Of a stretch of 53,569 bases of DNA, positions 1-7,052 are shown piece after piece (position 1 is the first letter of the stretch; each line of letters begins with the position of its first letter). The notes under the pieces are model-generated. The model was not told where the DNA came from. It made no database searches and saw only the letters and a list, made by a program, of their open reading frames with translations. The position numbers were made by a program, and so were the translations under genes. The stretch comes from Tumebacillus permanentifrigoris (GTDB lineage: Bacteria > Bacillota > Bacilli > Tumebacillales > Tumebacillaceae): assembly GCF_003148565.1 (NCBI RefSeq), contig NZ_QGGL01000010.1, forward strand, positions 1 through 53,569. The letters run 5' to 3'.

Positions 1-151
1 TAACAGGGTTTGCTATGATCACGCGGTCATGATTCACGTCAACTCTTGGACAAAAGTTACCGTCAGTTTTCGGACATCAAAAGGCGGTAGTAACATGATT
101 GGTCAGCAAGAAAGAAGATGCAAGTGCAAGAGAGACGAAAGCTTTTTTCAA
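1..151 (-). pseudogene. Interrupted or very short secreted protein (runs off left edge)
   Basis: A TTG start at 151-149 follows an AAAGGAG ribosome binding site at the usual 8-base spacing, 14 bases after the stop of the neighbouring secreted-protein gene, so the two look like one operon. The first 24 codons read as a signal peptide: two Lys, then a hydrophobic stretch ending near TTAF. A TGA follows at 79-77. The same frame then stays open to the window edge and reads like real protein, with two Cys and a DVNHDRVI stretch resembling a dockerin or EF-hand calcium loop. It is either a nonsense-mutated secreted protein or a 24-residue peptide followed by chance coding. The remainder lies outside the window. 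Confidence 0.4.
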
Positions 152-165
152 TTCCAATTCTCCTT

Positions 166-603
166 TCAGATTGACTTATTTTTTGTACGGTCGATGGTTT
201 CAATTTCATCGAATACAACTTTCCATCCGTCTGCATCCTTTACCATCTTCGTTGTGAAACGTTGGTTTCCAAGCTCCTTCGAGTCATACTCGAAATCCAT
301 GACAACATGAGTTGCATCTGAAACTTTGACAGAATGGATTTTGTAGTCGTAAACAGGATCGTTTTGAAGCATCGTTTTGTAGGCAGATGCCAACTCGTCA
401 TGGTCTTTGAAGCGAACGTCTTTGACGTACTTGGTGGCTTCCTCAACGTTCTTGTTCACGACAGCATCAAAGTAAGTAATTGCTGTTTTTTTTGCTTCCA
501 GTTCGGGAGTAGCGGACGCTTCGGACTTGGAAACACCAAAGTATAGACCGCCAGCTACACCGACAGCTATGAGCGCGGCAATTAGAGAAGTTGATTTCTT
601 CAA
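166..603 (-). CDS. Small secreted or membrane-anchored hypothetical protein
   Basis: The product has 145 residues. The start is a TTG at 603-601 because AAGGAGGT lies 7 bases before it; the longer reading from 681 has no comparable site. Residues 2-25 form a signal peptide or single N-terminal membrane anchor (KK followed by a hydrophobic run). The mature part is a single small alpha+beta domain with many charged residues ('AITYFDAVVNKNVEEA...', '...DGWKVVFDEI'), the pattern of DUF4878/NTF2-like secreted proteins of Bacilli. That family link is tentative. No enzymatic motif is visible. It is followed 14 bases later by another signal-peptide ORF. Confidence 0.75.
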   Translation of the reverse strand: MKKSTSLIAALIAVGVAGGLYFGVSKSEASATPELEAKKTAITYFDAVVNKNVEEATKYVKDVRFKDHDELASAYKTMLQNDPVYDYKIHSVKVSDATHVVMDFEYDSKELGNQRFTTKMVKDADGWKVVFDEIETIDRTKNKSI

Positions 604-681
604 TTTACTGACCTCCTTGTAAGTTATCACTACAATTATACTTTTTTTGGCAAGTTTTACAAGTCGAATTTTAAACGCCAA

Positions 682-1219
682 TTATTTAGTTAAATGAATT
701 TATGCACACTGTAGTAAGCACTGTCGGTGTGGTCATTTACTGTCGAAGATCGGACGTATCACTACCTCCCCGCAACCGTGTTTCTATTTCTCGACGACGA
801 AATTGATGTAAGTGGCTAAATCCGTGTAAGTTCTTGGTGATTGGTAAGATCGTCGATGACATGCTGACTACGGTATTCGGCTAACGTCCCGTACAAGGCT
901 CATTAGGGCATGTCTATATGCAAGGGGCAAGATTGTGCGCCCTCCCACTCTGTCGTACCTTCGCGCTTACGTGAGAGCTGTTCGCGAAGGCTATGGACGT
1001 TGGCATGGGTCGTTGGTGGTGAGAACGTAAAAGGGTAACTCATTCCCACTATAAGAATAGATTATTAGAATGATAGTACATGTGAATATATTACTATACT
1101 GCTAAAGAATTACCCTTTTACGGTTGAAGATGCTGAGTTGGTCGGTCAGTACGGATGAATGCAACACAAAGCATGATAATATTGCATTGAATACAACATA
1201 TTGGATAGAGGTGTTGAAG
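682..1219. other. Gene-free AT-richer intergenic stretch
   Basis: No convincing ORF or RNA gene is visible. It holds a hairpin with arms CCTTCGCG (958-965) and CGCGAAGG (983-990) without a T run, and a perfect 13-bp inverted repeat at 1026-1038 and 1110-1122 just upstream of the recombinase gene. Base composition is richer in A+T than in the genes to the right. Confidence 0.5.
1026..1122. repeat. Perfect 13-bp inverted repeat upstream of tyrosine recombinase
   Basis: CGTAAAAGGGTAA at 1026-1038 and its exact reverse complement TTACCCTTTTACG at 1110-1122 flank a 71-base AT-rich centre. The spacing is far larger than the 6-8 bases of a Xer-type core site, so these could be accessory arm sites, ends of a small element, or a large hairpin. 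The nearest gene is the recombinase about 100 bases downstream. Confidence 0.7.
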
Positions 1220-1762
1220 ATGGAGTTCGTTCAACCGATTCGAAATTCAGAAGACATTGCAAAGATGAAAGCCACATTGAAGCGTCAATCCATGCGTGAC
1301 TGGTTCCTGTTCGTCATGGGTATCAACGTGGGACTTCGAGTATCCGATCTACTGCCACGAACCGTAGCTGACGTTCGTGGACGGACGCACATCGTCATTC
1401 GGGAGAAGAAGACAGGCAAAGAGAAGCGATTCAAGATCAACACCACGATGCAATCAATCGTTGAAGAATATACCGAAGGGATGGCAGACACTGACCTCCT
1501 CTTTCCCTCTCGTAAAGGTGACAAGCCCATTGGAAGAGAGCAAGCGTACCGAATTTTGAACAACGCTGCAAAACAATGCGGTCTGGAAGAGGTTGGGACG
1601 CATACCATGCGGAAGACGTTCGGCTATCACCACTACCAGCGTAACAAGGACGTAGCACTGTTGCAGAAGCTATTCGGTCACTCTGCGCCTTCAATCACTC
1701 TCAGATACATAGGGATTGAACAGGACGAAATGGACGCATCTATTGATGACTTTAGCTTGTGA
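1220..1762 (+). CDS. Minimal tyrosine recombinase / integrase (catalytic domain only)
   Basis: This 180-residue protein is a DNA breaking-rejoining enzyme of the phage integrase/XerC-D family. Visible catalytic residues are the first Arg in 'GLRVSDLL', the HxxR box in 'THTMRKTFGYHHYQ', the second His in 'LFGHSAPSITLRY' and the Tyr nucleophile in 'RYIGIEQ'. The N-terminal SAM-like core-binding domain is essentially missing, as in short integrases carried by Bacilli plasmids and elements. The ATG at 1220 is preferred (GAGGTG 6 bases upstream) over an in-frame ATG at 1124, whose extra residues look non-conserved. A weak hairpin follows the stop. The AT-rich surroundings suggest an acquired segment, but no att site is obvious. 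Confidence 0.88.
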   Translation: MEFVQPIRNSEDIAKMKATLKRQSMRDWFLFVMGINVGLRVSDLLPRTVADVRGRTHIVIREKKTGKEKRFKINTTMQSIVEEYTEGMADTDLLFPSRKGDKPIGREQAYRILNNAAKQCGLEEVGTHTMRKTFGYHHYQRNKDVALLQKLFGHSAPSITLRYIGIEQDEMDASIDDFSL

Positions 1763-1785
1763 GCCACCTACTAACGGTGGCTTTA
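1763..1785 (+). terminator. Weak hairpin after recombinase
   Basis: Arms GCCACC (1763-1768) and GGTGGC (1776-1781) are followed by only three T residues. It sits directly after the recombinase stop codon. Confidence 0.4.
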
Positions 1786-1845
1786 GGATTGAAGGAATTT
1801 GTAAGAATATGTAGAATCAAGTTGTTAGTCTAAAGGAGGGTTACT

Positions 1846-2271
1846 ATGAATTTGGAAAGCGTTACTAATCTTATCATGGAAATGAACAGCAGGATGAAGG
1901 AATACGCAACCGCACTTGAAGAAAAAGGTAATATTGTTGTTGTGAAAAATTCCCCGCTCTATTCTCAGTACGAGGAACTTCTGTCCCTAATTGCTGAGTC
2001 GCGCTTAACTTTGCGTGATGTGGTGTTGAGGTTGGTTTATCTGGAACTTGAATATAATAAATTTTATCAAGTTTATGAGGAGATGAAGGTATCCCTTAAT
2101 TTCATGGATGACTTCGAACCTCACAATATCCTCACAACGATATGCAATAAAGATCAACTGCTTGAAAACTTGGAGGCATTTGACGAAGAGGGCGATTATA
2201 CAGAAGAGATGATTGTGGACTATATCTTGTTAACGAAACAAGAATTAGACGCAAAGTACGCCACCGCTTAG
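1846..2271 (+). CDS. Hypothetical acidic helical protein
   Basis: The 141-residue product is strongly acidic and predicted mostly helical: an N-terminal amphipathic helix ('NLIMEMNSRMKEYATALEEKG') followed by several Leu/Glu-rich helices. There is no signal peptide or membrane segment. I do not recognise the family. The start is well supported by AAAGGAGGG seven bases before the ATG. It lies 83 bases after the recombinase on the same strand in the same AT-rich stretch, so it may be cargo of the same element. Its last codons form the left arm of the downstream terminator. Confidence 0.7.
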   Translation: MNLESVTNLIMEMNSRMKEYATALEEKGNIVVVKNSPLYSQYEELLSLIAESRLTLRDVVLRLVYLELEYNKFYQVYEEMKVSLNFMDDFEPHNILTTICNKDQLLENLEAFDEEGDYTEEMIVDYILLTKQELDAKYATA

Positions 2272-2286
2272 GTGGCTTTTTTTGTT
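2260..2286 (+). terminator. Rho-independent terminator
   Basis: GCCACC (2260-2265) pairs with GGTGGC (2271-2276), followed by a nine-base T run interrupted by nothing until 2285. The hairpin overlaps the last codons of the preceding gene. Confidence 0.8.
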
Positions 2287-2615
2287 CAATGAAACAATAG
2301 TTTTATCTGGGTTGAGGGGTGGGGGGCTAGTTTAGACCTTTCGCCCCCTATCTCTTTTGGGGAATGAGCATAGCACATCTAGCGCTCGACCCGTGAACAT
2401 TTACCGACTCGATAACAAATAAGCCCTCCGTTGATGAAGGGCTTACAATTCTATTACAAGCACATTTGTTCTTGTGATAAGATAAACCGAGTGTAGTCTC
2501 CGTTTTCTCGTATACGTTACGCTTTGCAGAATACGTTACGATGATGGGAAACTACCTAAAAACTACAATGTTCTCTTGGGTTAATATACATCAGCTACCT
2601 AATCATCCCCTAGTA
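2287..2615. other. Intergenic stretch with hairpin and direct repeats
   Basis: It contains a G-run (around 2318-2328), a hairpin with arms TAAGCCCT (2420-2427) and AGGGCTTA (2438-2445) that could terminate the minus-strand gene at 2616-2918, and a direct repeat ATACGTTACG at 2512-2521 and 2531-2540. No gene is supported on the plus strand; the plus ORF at 2541 is antisense to the next gene. Confidence 0.5.
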
Positions 2616-2918
2616 TTAACAAACCCGCTCCGGCTGGAAGTACTCACTGTGTGTGTACTTGCTCGCAAACTGATACAGGCTCATCTGGGCAAGGTCGTGG
2701 AAGATCATCGGAAGGTCATCGCCTACATAGAACAGCGGGTTGGAGGCGAATTGCAGGTCGTACTCGTTGGGGTCGTCTGTTGCGGTGACGAGGTGGACTT
2801 CGAGGTGGAGATCGAAGATTGCTAAGGCGGTGTTGTCATTGACGAGGCAGCCGGGGATCTTGAAGTAGCTACCAGTGTCTTCGTTCGGCCAACGGATGAC
2901 AATCGGGTGGGTTAGCAT
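2616..2918 (-). CDS. Hypothetical protein
   Basis: A 100-residue cytoplasmic protein with no signal peptide. The ATG at 2918-2916 is preceded by AGGAGGT, so the start is well supported. It reads as a small beta-rich domain ('HPIVIRWPNEDTGSYFKI', 'LAIFDLHLEVHLV'), followed by a DDP-containing loop and an aromatic C-terminus. I do not recognise a family. It is divergent from the XRE regulator gene at 3096, and the shared upstream region contains an inverted repeat that could be that regulator's operator. Confidence 0.65.
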   Translation of the reverse strand: MLTHPIVIRWPNEDTGSYFKIPGCLVNDNTALAIFDLHLEVHLVTATDDPNEYDLQFASNPLFYVGDDLPMIFHDLAQMSLYQFASKYTHSEYFQPERVC

Positions 2919-2947
2919 GGGGGAACCTCCTGTGAGATGGAGTATTG

Positions 2948-2975
2948 TGATAGAATGGAAGGGATGTTTCTATCA
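2948..2975. promoter_or_regulatory. Candidate operator, inverted repeat in divergent promoter region
   Basis: TGATAGAA (2948-2955) and TTCTATCA (2968-2975) are perfect inverted arms 12 bases apart, between a minus-strand hypothetical gene and a plus-strand XRE regulator. The geometry fits a dimeric HTH protein; the regulator next door is the natural candidate. Confidence 0.4.
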
Positions 2976-3095
2976 TAAACACAACTATAGTTTCAGTCGA
3001 GTGGGCGAGGGTCAAAATTTGGCGATAGGATCGCTGTAGCTCGTTGTAGGTCATTATTTGGAGTGAAAACGAACGTGTGTTTGGGAGGCGGATGC

Positions 3096-3479
3096 ATGGC
3101 GGAGTTGGGGACGTTGATTCGACAGGCCCGCAAGGAGATGGGTCTGACGGCCGTACAATTGGCGGAAGCGGTCGGCGTGACACCGACCTATATTGGGGAA
3201 TTGGAACGCGGGGTCAAGAAAAACCCTTCGATGCAAGTGATCGCCGGCATGGCGGAGCGACTGGACAAGCCAGTCAATTACTTTTTCGGGGCGTCACAGG
3301 AGAGTCGCATCATCCGCTCGTTGCCACAGGACGTCAGCGGTTACGTGCGCGAGACGATCCTCGAACCGTACTGCGCCACGCGCGATCGTGTGGAGACGTT
3401 GAGCGACGCTGACGTGATGGAGGCGCTGGTCGACTATTTGCGCACGTTGAAAAGACGGACGGAGAGTGAAGAAAAATGA
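3096..3479 (+). CDS. XRE-family helix-turn-helix regulator
   Basis: The 127-residue product has a Cro/C1-type DNA-binding domain over residues 4-62 ('LGTLIRQARKEMGLTAVQLA' then 'GVTPTYIGELERG' as recognition helix, ending 'LDKPVNYFFG'). A C-terminal helical part of about 60 residues probably mediates dimerisation. The ATG at 3096 is chosen because GGGAGGCG lies before it and the domain begins there; an in-frame ATG at 3063 adds eleven odd residues. The stop overlaps the start of the next small membrane protein by four bases, so the two are co-transcribed. Likely an autoregulator acting at the upstream inverted repeat (inference). Confidence 0.85.
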   Translation: MAELGTLIRQARKEMGLTAVQLAEAVGVTPTYIGELERGVKKNPSMQVIAGMAERLDKPVNYFFGASQESRIIRSLPQDVSGYVRETILEPYCATRDRVETLSDADVMEALVDYLRTLKRRTESEEK

Positions 3480-3712
3480 ACCCACGCCTCGCGCTGATTC
3501 TCGCGTTATTCGCAGAGCTCGGACTGCTCGGCTGGCTCTATAGCCGCTACCACCAACTCGAACAAGACATCCTGATGGTCCAAGGGCAAAATCAACTGCG
3601 CTACGCAGAGCTGCACGCGGATTGGTTGAAGCTGGCGGGCGGGATTATCCTCGTCGTGATGGTGGCGGTCGGCACCGGCTACGCGCTTTGGAAGAACTGG
3701 CGCAAAGGGTAG
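3476..3712 (+). CDS. Small membrane protein
   Basis: The 78-residue product has two predicted membrane segments (about residues 4-22 and 52-72) separated by a hydrophilic helix rich in Gln and Leu ('YHQLEQDILMVQGQNQLRYA'). It begins with ATGA overlapping the stop of the XRE regulator, implying translational coupling. No family is recognised. The pair resembles small regulator plus membrane-partner operons, but no function can be assigned. Confidence 0.7.
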   Translation: MNPRLALILALFAELGLLGWLYSRYHQLEQDILMVQGQNQLRYAELHADWLKLAGGIILVVMVAVGTGYALWKNWRKG

Positions 3713-3778
3713 CTTTTTTTCTCGTTGTGATCATACATATGGAACAGGCACAAACTTGATCGCAACTAGAGGAGAGAA

Positions 3779-4522
3779 GTGAGTGTGAGAGACCTTACCT
3801 ATCATGATTTTTTGGCGACGTTCGGCATCGGCGGTGCCCACCCAGGGGGGATCGCACTGACCCGGGAAGTCGTGGCGAAGGAAGTGTTGACCCGCAAAAG
3901 CCGTGTGCTCGATGCGGGCTGCGGAACTGGGCAGACCGCCGCCTATCTCGCCAAGGTCTTCGGCTGTCAGGTGACGGCGCTCGACCTGCACCCGCTGATG
4001 TTGGAAAAAGCAGGCCGCCGCTTTCAGCGGGAGCATCTGCACGTGCAACTCGTGCGCGGCGACGTGCACGAGTTGCCTTTTGCCAGCGGGTCGTTCGATC
4101 TGGTGCTCGTCGAGTCGGTGACGATCTTCACGACGATCAACAAGGCGCTCGGCGAATACGCTCGCGTGTTGAAGCCAGGCGGCGTCCTGCTCGACCTCGA
4201 GATGACAGCCGAACGCCCGCTCTCGGCCCGGGAGCTAGAGGAGCTGCGCAGCGTCTACAACACCCGTCAGGTTCCCACAGAAGCGGAGTGGACCGGGCGG
4301 TTGCAAGGGGCGGGCTTTGCCGATGTGTCGGTCCTCCACGGCGGAACCGTCGCGTCGGCGATCCCTGGACAGGAGGTTTCGGAGCAGGAACTTCCGGAGT
4401 TTGACCCGTCTCAGCAGGTCGACCCACGCCTGTATGAGATCTGGCGCGGGCATCAGGAGTTGACGGAGCGATACTCGCGTCGACTCGGCTACCGGGTCTA
4501 TCGCGCTGTACACCAGAGGTAA
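3779..4522 (+). CDS. Class I SAM-dependent methyltransferase
   Basis: The 247-residue protein has the Rossmann-fold methyltransferase signature: motif I 'VLDAGCGTGQTAAYLA' around residues 41-56, the acidic ribose-binding 'ALDLHP', and 'DVHELPFASGSFDLVLVES' for motifs II and III, as in UbiE/Methyltransf_11 proteins acting on small molecules. The substrate cannot be told. Start: GTG at 3779 (four bases after GGAG) or GTG at 3785 (better spaced); both give the same domain. It is a single-gene unit ended by a strong terminator. Confidence 0.9.
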   Translation: MSVRDLTYHDFLATFGIGGAHPGGIALTREVVAKEVLTRKSRVLDAGCGTGQTAAYLAKVFGCQVTALDLHPLMLEKAGRRFQREHLHVQLVRGDVHELPFASGSFDLVLVESVTIFTTINKALGEYARVLKPGGVLLDLEMTAERPLSARELEELRSVYNTRQVPTEAEWTGRLQGAGFADVSVLHGGTVASAIPGQEVSEQELPEFDPSQQVDPRLYEIWRGHQELTERYSRRLGYRVYRAVHQR

Positions 4523-4562
4523 AAAAGGGACGGGGGAGCAGCGCTCCTTTCGTCCTTTTTTT
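4521..4562 (+). terminator. Rho-independent terminator
   Basis: A GC-rich imperfect stem (GGACG...GAGC with GCTC...CGTCC, short loop AGC) is followed by a T run at 4555-4562, directly after the methyltransferase. Confidence 0.8.
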
Positions 4563-4564
4563 GC

Positions 4565-4592
4565 TTGCAAGTGTGTGAGGGTTTGCTACAAT
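4565..4592 (+). promoter_or_regulatory. Candidate sigma-A promoter
   Basis: TTGCAA at 4565-4570 and TACAAT at 4587-4592, 16 bases apart, lie about 38 bases upstream of the next start codon and just after a terminator. Confidence 0.5.
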
Positions 4593-4629
4593 GTGTTAGG
4601 TTAGGACATAGGATGGGGAGACGAGAGAG

Positions 4630-5358
4630 ATGCAAGAAACAATGATGGAACTGCGTACTTATCAAGACGTGGAGCGCGCGGTGATGGAGCAAGTGGAGAC
4701 ACACATCGTGCGAGGACGCTTTTTACAAGCATTGGGTGCGGGGACGTTCACTCCAGCCCAGATTCGCGAGTTTGCGTTGCAATACGGTTATTACAGCCGC
4801 AATTTCCCACGTGTGTTGGGCGCGGCCGTCGCGGCCGTTGAACCGCTCGACCGCTGGTGGGTGCCATTGGTCGACAACCTCTGGGATGAGGCGGGACGTG
4901 GCAATCCGAAGGGCCTGCACTCGCGGATGTACCGCACGTTCCTCGAATCAGCTGCTCCAGACGTGGAGATCAACGACGAGCATGTGCCGAAGTATCCGGT
5001 CGGAGCCGCGACCAAGCGCGCAGTCGATGCGTTCCTGGATTACCTGCGCAGTGCGACCACGTTGGAAGCGATGGCGGCGGTCGGACTTGGTTCTGAGCTG
5101 TTTGCAGGCCTTGTGATGGGTTTGATCGGCGAAGGGTTGCGCCACCCGAACTACAACGTCGCACGCAAGTTGAACGTCGGGTTCTGGATGGCGCATGCCG
5201 ACATGCATGAACCACGCCACTACCAACTCTGCCGGGATGTGCTGGTTGATTTCCAAGAACCCGAGCAATTACAGGCGATCTACCGTGCAGGCGTGACGAT
5301 CGCGTTGTCAGAAGCCGCGTTCTATGACGGGTTGTACGACGAGATGATGGGCAAATAA
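4630..5358 (+). CDS. Iron-containing redox enzyme, haem-oxygenase-like fold (PqqC/TenA-related)
   Basis: This 242-residue all-helical protein matches the haem-oxygenase-like superfamily that includes PqqC, CADD and di-iron oxidases. Recognisable parts are 'FALQYGYYSRNFPRVLGAAVA' near residue 54, 'LWDEAGRGNP' carrying an Asp-Glu pair, and the C-terminal 'MHEPRHYQLCRDVL' with candidate metal-binding His and Glu. Such enzymes use a di-iron or cofactor-free site to activate oxygen on small substrates; this one's substrate is unknown. It is a single transcription unit with its own promoter and terminator, so context gives no pathway. ATG at 4630 follows GGGGAG; an in-frame ATG at 4645 is an alternative. 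Confidence 0.8.
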   Translation: MQETMMELRTYQDVERAVMEQVETHIVRGRFLQALGAGTFTPAQIREFALQYGYYSRNFPRVLGAAVAAVEPLDRWWVPLVDNLWDEAGRGNPKGLHSRMYRTFLESAAPDVEINDEHVPKYPVGAATKRAVDAFLDYLRSATTLEAMAAVGLGSELFAGLVMGLIGEGLRHPNYNVARKLNVGFWMAHADMHEPRHYQLCRDVLVDFQEPEQLQAIYRAGVTIALSEAAFYDGLYDEMMGK

Positions 5359-5370
5359 AATATCCATTTG

Positions 5371-5404
5371 AGGTCATCCTACAGGTTAAGGGTGGCCTTT
5401 TTTT
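5371..5404 (+). terminator. Rho-independent terminator
   Basis: AGGTCATCCT (5371-5380) pairs with AGGGTGGCCT (5389-5398) using two G-U pairs, followed by seven T residues. Confidence 0.85.
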
Positions 5405-5444
5405 CATGGGCTGGTAAAAACGGGACGAAAGGGGGCGGCGACTT

Positions 5445-7052
5445 GTGGCCAGGATGATCAAACCGCGCAAACTCAAGGACTTCAAACAAGACAAGAAATT
5501 AGAGCAACGGTTTGAAGAGCAGATGCAAAAACTTCCTGATGCACAATTGGCGTCGAGTTTGGACGACCAGATTCGGGAGGTTAAGCTGATGTTGGGTGAG
5601 AGCAACGATCTCGTGATCCGCGAGTTTCACTGGGGGCCAGGTCGAACGTTGCGAGCCGGGTTGGTGTTTCTGGACGGACTGATCAAATCGGAGACGATCG
5701 ACGAACAAGTCCTCGCGCCTTTGATGATCAGAACTGTCGAACTGCCCCCGTTGGAGAGGATACAGGAGTCGGAGATTCCCAAGCTGGTGTTGCAACACTA
5801 CCTACCGCGAGCGGATGCCCAGATCGCCAAGAACTGTCGCGACTTGGTGAAAGGCGTGCTATCCGGTTCGACGGCGTTGCTGTTTGACGGCTCGGAGCAA
5901 GGCGTGCTCCTCAACACGCAAGGGTGGGAAAAGCGCCCCGTGCAGGAGCCGGTCTCTGAATCGGTTGTGCGCGGGCCTCGTGAAGGCTTCACGGAAACGC
6001 TGCGTGTCAACACGGCACTGATCCGGCGCCGGATTAAAGACCCGAATCTGCGCTTGTACAATTTCAAAGTCGGCACGCGCACTGCGACCGATGTGACGAT
6101 GATTTATATCATGGGGCTGGCCAAGCCGGGTGTGGTCGAGGAGGTCAAAAACCGTATTGCGGCGATTGAGGTCGATGGCATCCTCGACAGCGGCTATATC
6201 GAACAGTACATCGAGGACAACCACTGGACTCCCTTTCCGTTGATCCAAAACACAGAGCGATCCGACAAGGCGGTGGCGAACCTGTTGGAAGGCAAGGTGA
6301 TCATCCTCGTCGACGGCTCGCCGTTCGCGCTGATCACACCCTCTGTGTTCTCGCAGTTCTACCACAGTCCAGAGGATTATTATGAGCGGTTTCTGATCGC
6401 GACGTTGCTCCGTCTGATTCGAACAATTTCGATGACGATGGCCTTGTTGCTGCCTTCCCTCTATATCGCGTTCACGTCCTTCCATCCGGAGATGATTCCG
6501 TCAAAGCTGGTGATCGCGATGGCGGCGGGTCGAGCGACGGTGCCGTTTCCCTCCGTGATCGAAGCGCTTGCGATGGAGGTGTCGATCGAAATACTGCGCG
6601 AGGCCAGCGTCCGCTTGCCGGGCCCGATCGGTCCGACCATCGGGATCGTCGGAGCCCTCATCGTCGGCGAAGCGGCGGTGCGTGCCGGCATCGTGTCACC
6701 GATCATGGTCATCATCGTGTCGCTGACGACGATCGGCTCGTTTGCCGCACCGAGTTATAATTCCGCGATCGCACTGCGCATGTTGCGCTTTCCCGTCATG
6801 TTGCTCGCAGCCGCCTTCGGTCTCTATGGCATCATGTTGTTCATCATCGCCATCGTCATGCATCTCTGTTCACTGAAATCATTTGGCGTACCCTATCTAT
6901 CTCCCATCACGCCAGTCAACTTGCTACAGATGGGGGACAGCTTTATTCGCATTCCGTTGCACAAGATGAAAAAGCGTCCGAATGAGTTCGCACAAGATCG
7001 CGAAAGTAGACGGATCAACCCCACTTCGGCGGAGGACATTGAACCCAAATGA
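5445..7052 (+). CDS. gerKA: Spore germination receptor subunit A (GerKA/GerAA family)
   Basis: The 535-residue membrane protein is the A subunit of a GerA-type germinant receptor in the inner spore membrane. It has a soluble N-terminal domain (residues 1 to about 310, with the typical 'VGTRTATDVTMIYI' and 'YIEDNHWTPFPLIQNTERSD' blocks), then about five membrane helices (residues 320-485), including the conserved 'RLPGPIGPTIGIVGALIVGEAAV' stretch. GTG at 5445 is preferred over the following ATG because AAAGGGGG lies 8 bases upstream. It overlaps the B-subunit gene by four bases, and the three receptor genes form one operon. Whether it corresponds to GerK, GerA or another paralogue cannot be fixed from sequence alone. 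Confidence 0.93.
   Translation: MARMIKPRKLKDFKQDKKLEQRFEEQMQKLPDAQLASSLDDQIREVKLMLGESNDLVIREFHWGPGRTLRAGLVFLDGLIKSETIDEQVLAPLMIRTVELPPLERIQESEIPKLVLQHYLPRADAQIAKNCRDLVKGVLSGSTALLFDGSEQGVLLNTQGWEKRPVQEPVSESVVRGPREGFTETLRVNTALIRRRIKDPNLRLYNFKVGTRTATDVTMIYIMGLAKPGVVEEVKNRIAAIEVDGILDSGYIEQYIEDNHWTPFPLIQNTERSDKAVANLLEGKVIILVDGSPFALITPSVFSQFYHSPEDYYERFLIATLLRLIRTISMTMALLLPSLYIAFTSFHPEMIPSKLVIAMAAGRATVPFPSVIEALAMEVSIEILREASVRLPGPIGPTIGIVGALIVGEAAVRAGIVSPIMVIIVSLTTIGSFAAPSYNSAIALRMLRFPVMLLAAAFGLYGIMLFIIAIVMHLCSLKSFGVPYLSPITPVNLLQMGDSFIRIPLHKMKKRPNEFAQDRESRRINPTSAEDIEPK

Noticed and set aside
1026-1122. Xer-type dif site
   Set aside because: Arms are perfect but 71 bases apart, not 6-8, and sequence does not resemble dif.
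2541-2825. Plus-strand 94-codon ORF
   Set aside because: No ribosome site, antisense to the better-supported minus gene at 2616-2918.
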